Source: an uncultured Candidatus Saccharibacteria bacterium
GTDB taxonomy: Bacteria; Patescibacteriota; Saccharimonadia; Saccharimonadales; Saccharimonadaceae
DNA length: 14,552 bases
NCBI GenBank assembly: GCA_949070545.1
Contig: CARTQV010000015.1
Location: 1 to 14,552, forward strand
Direction of reading: 5' to 3'
The translations under genes were made by a program, and so were the position numbers. Positions 6,951 through 13,236 of this stretch are shown in pieces. The notes beneath the pieces were generated by a model. The model saw nothing but the letters and a program-made list of their open reading frames with translations. It searched no databases and was not told the DNA's origin. Positions within the stretch are counted from its first letter, which is position 1, and the number at the start of each line of letters is the position of its first letter.

Positions 6951-8237
6951 TTATGCCATTCTTTTCGGATCAAATTTCAAATCCGGCTCGTCTTCTGCGA
7001 TCCTCATCAATTCGTTGTATTTACAAATCCGTTCCGAACGCGACAGCGACCCAGTCTTGATTTGCCCAGTTCCAAGACCAACTGCAAGGTGCGCAATGCT
7101 CGTGTCTTCCGTTTCGCCTGAGCGGTGTGACATCACTGTGCGATAACCAGCTTTCTTTGCCATCAGTACCGCCGCAATAGTTTCGCTCACGCTGCCGATT
7201 TGGTTTGGTTTAATCAAAATTGCATTTCCGGCCTTTTCTTTAATGCCACGTTCAAGCAATTTTGTATTTGTTACAAACAAATCGTCTCCGACTAGTTGGA
7301 TTTTATTGCCCAAACGCTCAGTCAGAACTTTCCAGCCCTCCCAATCGGTCTCGCTCAGTCCATCTTCAATCGAAATCACTGGGTAGTTATCTGCCATCCA
7401 CTCATACCAACTCGTCATATCATCCGAAGTTTTCCAACTACCGTCAGTTTTTAGCTCATAATGGTCATCGCTCCAAAACTCCGATGCCGCGACGTCGAGC
7501 CCCATTGCGATGTCGCTATCTGGTTTGTATCCCGCAGCGCTAATCGCCTCAAGAATACACTCAAGCGGCTCGTTATTCCCCTCGCGTACTTTTGGACCAT
7601 ATCCACCTTCGTCTCCAACCGTGACTGGATAATCACGTTTTTTTAGAACTTTCTTTAGCTCATGAAAAACTTCTACACCCATGCGCACGGCTTCCGCCAT
7701 CGTCCCTGCTCCACGCGGGATAATCATATATTCCTGAAAATCAGTCGCCCAATCCGCATGACAACCACCGTTCATCACGTTCATCATTGGCATCGGTAAA
7801 CACATTTCCGAAGTCGTCCCCGCAATCGCCGCAATATAACGATAAAATGGCATATGTTTCGCCCGTGCTGCAGCCTTCGCCGTCGCTAGTGAAACCGCCA
7901 AAATTGCATTTGCCCCGAGCTTGGATTTATTCTCCGTACCATCCAAATCAATCATCAATTTATCAACTTGTTCTTGGTTCGCCGAATTTCCAACCAAGAG
8001 GTCATGAATCTCATGATTCACATTCCAAACCGCCTTCGAAACACCTTTCCCACCATAGAACTTCGCTTCACCATCCCGAAGTTCCAAGGCTTCCCCCGCG
8101 CCAGTTGACGCGCCTGAAGGCACAATTGCTCGTCCCGCTTCACCTGAACTGAGGAAAACATCCGCTTCCACCGTCGGATTCCCGCGGCTATCTAATACTT
8201 GTCGTGCTTTGATATCTTTGATTGTAAAATTATCCAT
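6951..8237 (-). CDS. eno: Enolase (phosphopyruvate hydratase)
   Basis: 428 residues, normal for bacterial enolase, which interconverts 2-phosphoglycerate and phosphoenolpyruvate in glycolysis. Visible motifs: VLDSRGNPTVEADV (14-27), the PSGAST loop (40-45), His160 and Glu169 in NGGCHADW...FQEY, Glu210 in GDEGG, metal ligands Asp248, Glu291 and Asp318, Lys343 in LIKPNQIG, SHRSGETED (370-378), and Lys394 in GQIKTGS. All catalytic positions are kept. Small oddities are NGGCHADW in place of the common NGGxHADN, and GSLSRSER in place of GAPxRSER. The start matches the family N-terminus. The -10 box ends only 6 nt before the ATG, suggesting a leaderless message. The gene is transcribed alone, divergent from the 8337 gene. 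Confidence 0.97.
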   Translation of the reverse strand: MDNFTIKDIKARQVLDSRGNPTVEADVFLSSGEAGRAIVPSGASTGAGEALELRDGEAKFYGGKGVSKAVWNVNHEIHDLLVGNSANQEQVDKLMIDLDGTENKSKLGANAILAVSLATAKAAARAKHMPFYRYIAAIAGTTSEMCLPMPMMNVMNGGCHADWATDFQEYMIIPRGAGTMAEAVRMGVEVFHELKKVLKKRDYPVTVGDEGGYGPKVREGNNEPLECILEAISAAGYKPDSDIAMGLDVAASEFWSDDHYELKTDGSWKTSDDMTSWYEWMADNYPVISIEDGLSETDWEGWKVLTERLGNKIQLVGDDLFVTNTKLLERGIKEKAGNAILIKPNQIGSVSETIAAVLMAKKAGYRTVMSHRSGETEDTSIAHLAVGLGTGQIKTGSLSRSERICKYNELMRIAEDEPDLKFDPKRMA

Positions 8238-8243
8238 AACCTC

Positions 8244-8252
8244 ATTATAACA
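8244..8252 (-). promoter_or_regulatory. Extended -10 promoter of enolase, probably leaderless
   Basis: On the - strand TGtTATAAT occupies 8252-8244, then GAGGTT, then the ATG at 8237. Initiation at the usual 6-7 nt after the -10 box would fall on or next to the ATG. GAGG would sit only 2 nt from the ATG and upstream of the RNA start, so it is unlikely to act as a Shine-Dalgarno. Confidence 0.7.
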
Positions 8253-8261
8253 CGCTCCTAC

Positions 8262-8273
8262 TTTTCGCGAAAA
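8262..8273. promoter_or_regulatory. Perfect 12-bp palindrome, candidate operator
   Basis: TTTTCGCGAAAA is its own reverse complement. It lies between the divergent promoters and covers the position where the enolase -35 box would be. It could bind a dimeric regulator of one or both genes. I cannot name a matching regulator. Confidence 0.4.
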
Positions 8274-8300
8274 AATCGGACTTCTATTTTGGAAAGCTTA

Positions 8301-8309
8301 TGTTACAAT
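8301..8309 (+). promoter_or_regulatory. Extended -10 promoter of the surface protein / FtsA-like operon
   Basis: TGtTACAAT, then AAGGAGG (8327-8333) and the ATG at 8337. The predicted leader is about 20 nt. The 8-mer AAAGCTTA lies on both sides of the -10 box (8293-8300 and 8316-8323). The Shine-Dalgarno to ATG spacing is only 3 nt, shorter than at the other genes here. Confidence 0.6.
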
Positions 8310-8336
8310 AAGAGTAAAGCTTAAGCAAGGAGGTTC

Positions 8337-9923
8337 ATGGACGAAGATCCAACGATGACTGGTGGTGTAGGCGATGGAACAACGCAGAACGAACCGAACC
8401 AGGAAACACAAACAACGACAGCCGAAACGACACAAGTTAGTTCAACAGAGATACCGGTAGCTGGAGCGGTCGAGGGATTAACGACGGCTGAAGAGCCTGT
8501 GTCGACCGATACTACGGCTGAGCCTGCGGTCAATGAGTCGACGACTGCGGCGCCAGGAAATAAGTCAGTCGAACTCGGTGGCCTAGAACCAGGAACTACG
8601 ATTCTTGGTCGTGAAAATGCCGAGAGCCGTCATATTGATCATGACCTCGATCTTGGTGGCGGTCAGACGAAGAAAACAAAAACTGGACTAATTGTCGGGA
8701 TTATTATCGGCGCAGTTGTGCTGATTTTGGGCGGCCTGGCGATTTGGTTTTTCGCGTTTTATAATAATCCTGACAAGGTTGCCTTCGATGCGGTTGAAAA
8801 ATTGATTACAGCGGACAATGTGACAATGAACGGTGGCGTAGTCGTATTGCCGACGGACGACAATCCGGAGTTCGAAAGTATTATTTTAAACATTGAGAGC
8901 TCTTCAAAAAGCCTGCCGAACTCGACGACGGCGACTCTTTTGGTGACGCCGAGCGATGACGGCGAAAATGCCGAGGCTATTCAGATCCAACTCGACACGG
9001 TTTATCTCGCGGATGGCATAGCTTATATCAAGGTTAGCGGGCTGACGGATGCAGCTAAGGCGGCAGGACTCGACCAAGAGGATAGCACAGCGTTCTCCTC
9101 CGCTCTTTTCGACATTGTAGAAGTTGTTGATGACGAATGGTGGCAAATTTCCGTGCCGAATCTGCTAGATGAGATGGAGCTCAGCGCCGAAGAAGCTGAT
9201 GGTATGAGCGCGATTTATACCTGCGCGGTTGATGCTATGAATAGCGACGCTAGTGGGGAAATCGCTAGTCTATACAAAGCGAATAAGTTTATCAATGTTG
9301 AGCCTGCGAAAAATCCTGTTGATAGTGCTGGTAACGCCATGACGCCAGCCAGCGGTTACAGTTATTACCAAGTATCGCTGGGCAGCGAACAGCTTGCGAA
9401 CTTCATCAACGCCTTGCCGAACACCGCGGTCGCGTTTAATTTCTACGATTGTTATAATGCCGCAGTTGAACAATATAATATATATGAACCAATCAGCGCA
9501 GAAGATTTTAGTGAGGTTTCGGCCGATGATTTCTCCTTGCCGGACGATCTTTCGATTTATCTCGAGATTTCTCGTTTCGGACATAGTTTGCGCAGTGTGA
9601 TTACCGAACAAGCAGGCGAAGACGAGACGGTGTCTGGCAGTATTGTGTTCCAATATGAGGCCGGCACTACGAATGAACCCGAGGACTATCGTCCAATCAC
9701 CGACTTGTTTGATGAAATCACAGAGCTTTTGAGCCAGATCGGACTTGAGGATGTCGAATTGAGTGGTGGGGCTAGTGATGGAGCCGGAGATGAGACGGAT
9801 TGGGAGTCACCTAACTATGATGACGATGATGATTGGGGTTGGGACGATGAAGATGATGACTACGGCGACTACGACTATGAAGACGAAGACGATGATTATG
9901 ATGATTGGGAGGATGACGAATAA
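8337..9923 (+). CDS. Membrane-anchored surface protein with disordered N-terminus and Asp/Glu/Tyr/Trp-rich acidic tail
   Basis: 528 residues, not recognised. A Thr/Glu/Ala-rich, probably disordered cytoplasmic region (1-110) leads through KKTKTG into one membrane helix (about 117-142). A folded, acidic extracytoplasmic region (about 145-475) follows, starting NNPDKVAFDAVEKLI. It has only two cysteines, Cys296 and Cys372, which could form a disulfide. The last ~34 residues (495-528) are nearly all Asp, Glu, Tyr, Trp and Gly. There is no signal peptidase site, so it is a type II-like anchored protein if oriented by the positive-inside rule. It overlaps the next gene by 1 nt (TAATG), so the two are co-translated. 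A cation-binding or adhesive role for the tail is inference. Confidence 0.8.
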   Translation: MDEDPTMTGGVGDGTTQNEPNQETQTTTAETTQVSSTEIPVAGAVEGLTTAEEPVSTDTTAEPAVNESTTAAPGNKSVELGGLEPGTTILGRENAESRHIDHDLDLGGGQTKKTKTGLIVGIIIGAVVLILGGLAIWFFAFYNNPDKVAFDAVEKLITADNVTMNGGVVVLPTDDNPEFESIILNIESSSKSLPNSTTATLLVTPSDDGENAEAIQIQLDTVYLADGIAYIKVSGLTDAAKAAGLDQEDSTAFSSALFDIVEVVDDEWWQISVPNLLDEMELSAEEADGMSAIYTCAVDAMNSDASGEIASLYKANKFINVEPAKNPVDSAGNAMTPASGYSYYQVSLGSEQLANFINALPNTAVAFNFYDCYNAAVEQYNIYEPISAEDFSEVSADDFSLPDDLSIYLEISRFGHSLRSVITEQAGEDETVSGSIVFQYEAGTTNEPEDYRPITDLFDEITELLSQIGLEDVELSGGASDGAGDETDWESPNYDDDDDWGWDDEDDDYGDYDYEDEDDDYDDWEDDE

Positions 9924-11293
9924 TGGGACTATTGAAGAACATGAGGAGAGGGGCTGCTGAGAAGCCAAAAAGTCCAGGCGCAGTTGATGAACCGAAAAGT
10001 GACGACAAGTTGGACGCCTTGTCAGAGATTTATGGCACCCAAGAAGGCGGTTTCAGCGGCAAAAATGATGATACGATTCTTTCGCTGGACATCGGGACCG
10101 AATACGTCAAAGCTATTATAGCAAAACAAAACAAGCGTGGCGAACTGGATGTGGTCGGTGTCGGGCGCGCTCGCCAGGGTGCTAGCAATATGTACTCTGG
10201 TGCCATCGCTGATATTCCGGCCGTAGTTGCGGTTTGCGAGCGCGCCCTCAGTCAAGCCGAAAAGATGTCCGGCACGACCAGTAAACTCACTGTTGTTGGA
10301 ATTGCTGGTGAACTCGTTAAGGGGAATACCAGCACAGTACGCTATCGTCGCAAGAATGGCAACAAACCGCTTTCTGAACAGGAAATGGCTCTCATTATCA
10401 AGCGCGTTCAAGATCGCGCTGGTGAACGCGCGCGGCAAGAAATCGCCGACGAGACGAACAACCCGAATGTTGAAGTGCGACTCATCAACTCTGCAATTGT
10501 TAGCATCAACATCGACGGGTATAAGATTTCCAACCCAATCGGTTTTAAGGGGACCGATGTTGTGATTCAATTTTACACTGCTTTTGCTCCATTGGTGCAT
10601 ATTTCCGCAATCGAGAAAGTCTGCGCGGAGCTGAGCTTGGATTTGCTGGCTGTGGCAGTTGAACCATTTGCAGTTTGTCGTGCGTGTCTCGGAGACGAAC
10701 TCGACAATGGTTTCTCTGGTATCGTGATGGATATTGGCGGCGGTACGACTGATATTGCTGTAGTCGATGATGGTGGTGTCGAAGGTACGAAGATGTTCAA
10801 TATCGGTGGCCGTAGCTTCACGCACCAGATTGCCGAGACCCTTGATGTCGATTTCGAAACGGCGGAGAAATATAAACTCTCTATTAAGAACCCTGCCAAG
10901 GTCCCAGCCGACTTGAGAGACAAAATGCTCGGCGCAATCAACCGTAATCTTGCCGTTTGGCTTTCTGGAGTTGAAATTACGCTCGAAGAGTTCAATCTTA
11001 GCGAAATGCTGCCGAACAAGATTTTGCTTTGTGGTGGTGGCGCCGGACTGACTGAGCTCCAAGATGTCTTGGCGACGACGGATTGGTTCAAAGGCTTGCC
11101 GTTTTCTAGGCGCCCGATTATTCACCTTGTTGAGAGCGCCGACATCCCTGGAATTCATAATCAGACGCAGGTGACGCTTGATCACTCTTATATCACGGCA
11201 CTCGGACTCTTGCGCGTGGCGCTCGACACGCTGGCCGGTATTCCCGATGAAGAAGGTGTGCGCGGGAAACTAGCGAAATTGTTGCAGAATTAG
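9923..11293 (+). CDS. FtsA/PilM-superfamily actin-fold ATPase
   Basis: 456 residues. After a charged ~50-residue N-terminal extension come the actin-fold motifs: phosphate-1 SLDIGTEYVKAI (54-65), an SHS2-type insert (about 75-225), phosphate-2 VMDIGGGTTDIAV (268-280) followed by NIGGRSFTHQIAETL, and the adenosine motif ILLCGGGAGLTEL (367-379). The end (EEGVRGKLAKLLQN) could be an amphipathic membrane-binding helix as in FtsA. FtsA tethers FtsZ to the membrane in division; PilM anchors type IV pilus inner-membrane proteins. Length and insert favour an FtsA-like protein, but no ftsZ or pil genes are in view. GGGAGG lies 10 nt before the ATG. Partnership with the membrane protein it overlaps is likely. 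Confidence 0.8.
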   Translation: MGLLKNMRRGAAEKPKSPGAVDEPKSDDKLDALSEIYGTQEGGFSGKNDDTILSLDIGTEYVKAIIAKQNKRGELDVVGVGRARQGASNMYSGAIADIPAVVAVCERALSQAEKMSGTTSKLTVVGIAGELVKGNTSTVRYRRKNGNKPLSEQEMALIIKRVQDRAGERARQEIADETNNPNVEVRLINSAIVSINIDGYKISNPIGFKGTDVVIQFYTAFAPLVHISAIEKVCAELSLDLLAVAVEPFAVCRACLGDELDNGFSGIVMDIGGGTTDIAVVDDGGVEGTKMFNIGGRSFTHQIAETLDVDFETAEKYKLSIKNPAKVPADLRDKMLGAINRNLAVWLSGVEITLEEFNLSEMLPNKILLCGGGAGLTELQDVLATTDWFKGLPFSRRPIIHLVESADIPGIHNQTQVTLDHSYITALGLLRVALDTLAGIPDEEGVRGKLAKLLQN

Positions 11294-11336
11294 GAGGGAA
11301 CTTGCATGGGGGTTGTGTTTTTGTAAAAAAAGCTTA

Positions 11337-11382
11337 AAAAGTATTGACTTTTTCAACAAAGTGTGCTACAATGGAAGTATAA
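11337..11382 (+). repeat. Conserved promoter module, copy B
   Basis: This block matches 5992-6037 at 40 of 46 positions. The -35 inverted repeat is longer here: AAAAAGT (11336-11342), ATTG, ACTTTTT (11347-11353). AAGTAT again recurs 36 bp apart. Confidence 0.85.
11344..11372 (+). promoter_or_regulatory. Sigma70-type promoter of the 11482-12009 gene (copy B)
   Basis: TTGACT (11344-11349), 17 bp, TACAAT (11367-11372), with TGc before the -10 box. The predicted start is near 11379, leaving a leader of about 100 nt before the ATG at 11482. Confidence 0.78.
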
Positions 11383-11464
11383 GCATTGGTATGCTAGCAC
11401 ATTTCAAAGTAGGACTGCAAAGATAAGCCGTACCTGCGCCTTGGATGTGCTAGCTTTATTTTTT
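11379..11464 (+). ncRNA. Structured leader RNA, candidate attenuator or small RNA
   Basis: GCTAGCACAT (11393-11402) pairs perfectly with ATGTGCTAGC (11445-11454), and TTTATTTTTT follows (11455-11464). This is the form of an intrinsic terminator with a large loop. Inside, CAA/TTG (11405-11407 with 11441-11443) and GTAGG/CCTGC (11409-11413 with 11433-11437, one G-U) can extend the rod, leaving a 19-nt apical loop. GCAT-TGGT-ATGC (11383-11394) is a competing small hairpin. The Shine-Dalgarno lies just after the T-run. I do not recognise a known riboswitch class. Confidence 0.45.
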
Positions 11465-11481
11465 GGAAAGGGGGATTTCAA

Positions 11482-12009
11482 ATGAAGTTCAGAAAAGATT
11501 ACGTAGAAAAGCGAGAAAAATGCATCAAAGAGACAAGAATAGTTTGGGATAAGGCGAATATGCTTTCCGGGATTCTAACCTTAGGTTGCATCCGTATAAT
11601 ATTGACGCAGTATGAGTGCTTTTCGCCAGAGTTTTGTATGCACTGTATAGTGCTCGCCTTAGTAGCGGGGCCAATAATTTTACTCGAAGATTTTGTAATG
11701 CGAGCTCCAGGGAAAGTTGCACAAAGGATACCCAGTTACGGTGCCGAAATTGATGTGGCACAATATCACATCATGAGCACAAAAATCATTGATATGTTAC
11801 CAGAACGCCTAGAGAAGGAGGCTACCATTTTAGTAGATGTAACGAAGTTGGGGGCCATGATTGCTGCAATATTAATCATCCCCTGGGATTTTTCGTTATT
11901 AATCTCGCTCCTCTTAGCAAACGACGTCGCTGTTTTGCCATTTTTGATGCACTATACTTTTTATATGTGTAGAGACTATTACAGCGTAACAAAACGAAAG
12001 AGCTGCTAG
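11482..12009 (+). CDS. Unrecognised multi-pass membrane protein
   Basis: 175 residues, not recognised. A charged N-terminus (1-24) is followed by about four hydrophobic segments: roughly 27-43, 54-72, 122-141 and 142-162. The central loop (74-117) is hydrophilic. There are seven cysteines, including the cluster CFSPEFCMHC (46-55) and a C-terminal Cys175. AAAGGGGGA lies 5 nt before the ATG, the same unusual Shine-Dalgarno as at the 6124 gene. Isoleucine ATA (about 7 codons) and arginine AGA/AGG (3 codons) are frequent for its size, unlike the housekeeping genes around it. It forms its own transcription unit between the FtsA-like operon and a convergent - strand operon. It shows no evident similarity to the 6124 product. 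Function unknown. Confidence 0.72.
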   Translation: MKFRKDYVEKREKCIKETRIVWDKANMLSGILTLGCIRIILTQYECFSPEFCMHCIVLALVAGPIILLEDFVMRAPGKVAQRIPSYGAEIDVAQYHIMSTKIIDMLPERLEKEATILVDVTKLGAMIAAILIIPWDFSLLISLLLANDVAVLPFLMHYTFYMCRDYYSVTKRKSC

Positions 12010-12010
12010 C

Positions 12011-12025
12011 TTTGCAGACTGCAAA
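12011..12025. repeat. Short inverted repeat before terminator
   Basis: TTTGCAG-A-CTGCAAA is a perfect 7+1+7 dyad that shares its last bases with the terminator stem, so the two structures compete. GACTGCAAA also occurs in the leader at 11413-11421, and TGCTAGCTTT occurs at both 11448-11457 and 12004-12013. Confidence 0.45.
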
Positions 12026-12051
12026 CACACTGGACTGTCCAGTGTGTTTTT
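12023..12051 (+). terminator. Intrinsic terminator after the multi-pass membrane protein gene
   Basis: A 12-bp perfect stem AAACACACTGGA/TCCAGTGTGTTT with loop CTG, then a T-run. It ends right at the stop codon of the convergent pseudouridine synthase. On the - strand the T-run is only three bases, so it is weaker there. Confidence 0.85.
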
Positions 12052-12722
12052 CATGCTTTAGCTACTTCCACCCACTCCCCAGTTTCTAGCTCATCCAACC
12101 TATACTTCCCGAACACCACACGTTTCAGCTCTACCACCGTATACCCCAACGCCCCGAAAGTGCGTCGGATCTGGCGGTTGCGCCCCTCATGCATCGTCAC
12201 TCTCCAAGTTTTTCGGTCATCGCTCATTTTTTCTAGCCCTAGTCTCGATCCGCCATCCTTCAACATCACTCCAAAATCACTAATCATCTGTTGGTGCAAT
12301 GGTTCTAGTGCATGGTCTAATTTCACTTCATAAATCTTCGTTTTCACGAATTTCGGGTGCGTCATTCTGAATGCAAAATCACCATCATCTGTGAGCAAAA
12401 TCAGTCCTGAAGAATCTTTGTCTAGCCTTCCGACAGTTTTCAGTTTTTGGTATTTTTCCGGTAACAACTCATAAATCGTCGGCGCTTCACCTTGTCGTCG
12501 ACGCGAACAAACATACCCCGGCGGCTTATTCAGCGCGAGATAGGCGCGTTTTTCCGTAGGCGTAACTATTTTCCCGCCATAACGTACTGCGTTCGCATCT
12601 TCAACCCTCGCCCCAAGTTTTGCTATCTTGCCCTCAATCGTCACCTTTCCTGCCGCAATCGCATCATCAGCTTCACGCCGCGAAATTCCTAATTGTTCGG
12701 CGAGGAATTTATTCAGTCGCAC
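12051..12722 (-). CDS. RsuA/RluB-family rRNA pseudouridine synthase
   Basis: 223 residues. An N-terminal S4 RNA-binding domain (MRLNKFLAEQLGISRREADD, continuing to about residue 48) is followed by the catalytic domain with YLALNKPPGYVCS (61-73), GRLDKDSSGLILLTDDG (98-114) containing the catalytic Asp101, KIYEVKL, and HEGRNRQIRRTFGALGY (178-194). The family converts specific uridines of 16S (RsuA) or 23S (RluB, RluE, RluF) rRNA to pseudouridine; RluB-type is the likelier choice, but the target base is not provable here. The start is GTG, chosen because it opens the S4 motif; no strong Shine-Dalgarno is seen. The first 14 nt overlap the end of the response regulator gene, so translation is probably coupled. 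Confidence 0.92.
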   Translation of the reverse strand: MRLNKFLAEQLGISRREADDAIAAGKVTIEGKIAKLGARVEDANAVRYGGKIVTPTEKRAYLALNKPPGYVCSRRRQGEAPTIYELLPEKYQKLKTVGRLDKDSSGLILLTDDGDFAFRMTHPKFVKTKIYEVKLDHALEPLHQQMISDFGVMLKDGGSRLGLEKMSDDRKTWRVTMHEGRNRQIRRTFGALGYTVVELKRVVFGKYRLDELETGEWVEVAKA

Positions 12723-13236
12723 GTGGAATATCCAAACTTCCTAAATCGTTCGCTCCGTTCGCGCTGCTCATATCTTGTGGAGCATTCTCTACACTTCCAG
12801 GCATAGCTCCAGTATCCATACTTATATCGCTAGTCCCTGCTGCCGTACTAATCGTCCCGTCCTCAGCGCGGTCGCCCAGCACATCGTGCACCGCATTCAC
12901 TACGTCCTCAATTCCAACCTGTGATTTCACCAAAAATCGATCTGCACCAAGGTTTTCACCGCGCTCACGTTGGTCCTCTGATGACAATGCCGTCATCATG
13001 ATTACCTTGATATCTTTTGTTTCAGGAGTTGAACGCAGGATATCCAACATATCAAACCCTGAAATCTTCGGCATCATTACATCAGAGATTACAAGGTCCG
13101 GACGTTCGCGCACGGCAACTGCTAAAGCTTCTTCGCCGTCGCCGGCCGAAACGATCGTGTACCCTTCGGCGGTTAATCTAATACTGTAGATCTCGCGAAG
13201 ACTGCTGTCATCTTCAACTAACATGATTTTACTCAT
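12709..13236 (-). CDS. Single-domain response regulator (CheY-like receiver) with disordered tail
   Basis: 175 residues. The receiver domain (1-120) has the acidic pair Asp9/Asp10, the phospho-acceptor Asp52 in LVISDVMMPKISGFDML, Thr82 in IMMTALSS and Lys104 in FLVKSQ. All phosphotransfer residues are present. No DNA-binding or enzymatic output domain follows, only about 55 residues rich in Ala, Ser, Gly, Asp and Met. It therefore probably acts by protein contact. It starts within the kinase stop (ATGA), with AAGGAG 5 nt upstream, so it is the cognate partner. The kinase tail is also disordered, so both proteins end in flexible regions. Confidence 0.92.
   Translation of the reverse strand: MSKIMLVEDDSSLREIYSIRLTAEGYTIVSAGDGEEALAVAVRERPDLVISDVMMPKISGFDMLDILRSTPETKDIKVIMMTALSSEDQRERGENLGADRFLVKSQVGIEDVVNAVHDVLGDRAEDGTISTAAGTSDISMDTGAMPGSVENAPQDMSSANGANDLGSLDIPRATE

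Noticed and set aside
9820..9920. Possible tandem repeat or CRISPR-like array in the GAT/GAC-rich stretch
   Set aside because: The repetition is irregular codon-level low complexity within an intact reading frame, with no fixed unit or spacer.
9763..9960. A Met/Thr-rich frame at the end of the surface-protein gene
   Set aside because: It is the out-of-frame reading of the GAT/GAC/GAA-rich acidic tail.
10022..11185. A 387-codon open frame on the - strand opposite the FtsA-like gene
   Set aside because: It is a mirror of the codon pattern of the + strand gene. The translation has no recognisable motif and is rich in Arg, Asn and Ile in an unstructured way, while the + frame has clear actin-fold motifs.
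12620..13189. A 189-codon + strand frame opposite the receiver and pseudouridine synthase genes
   Set aside because: It is Ser/Pro-rich, lacks a Shine-Dalgarno and lies wholly antisense to two well-supported genes.
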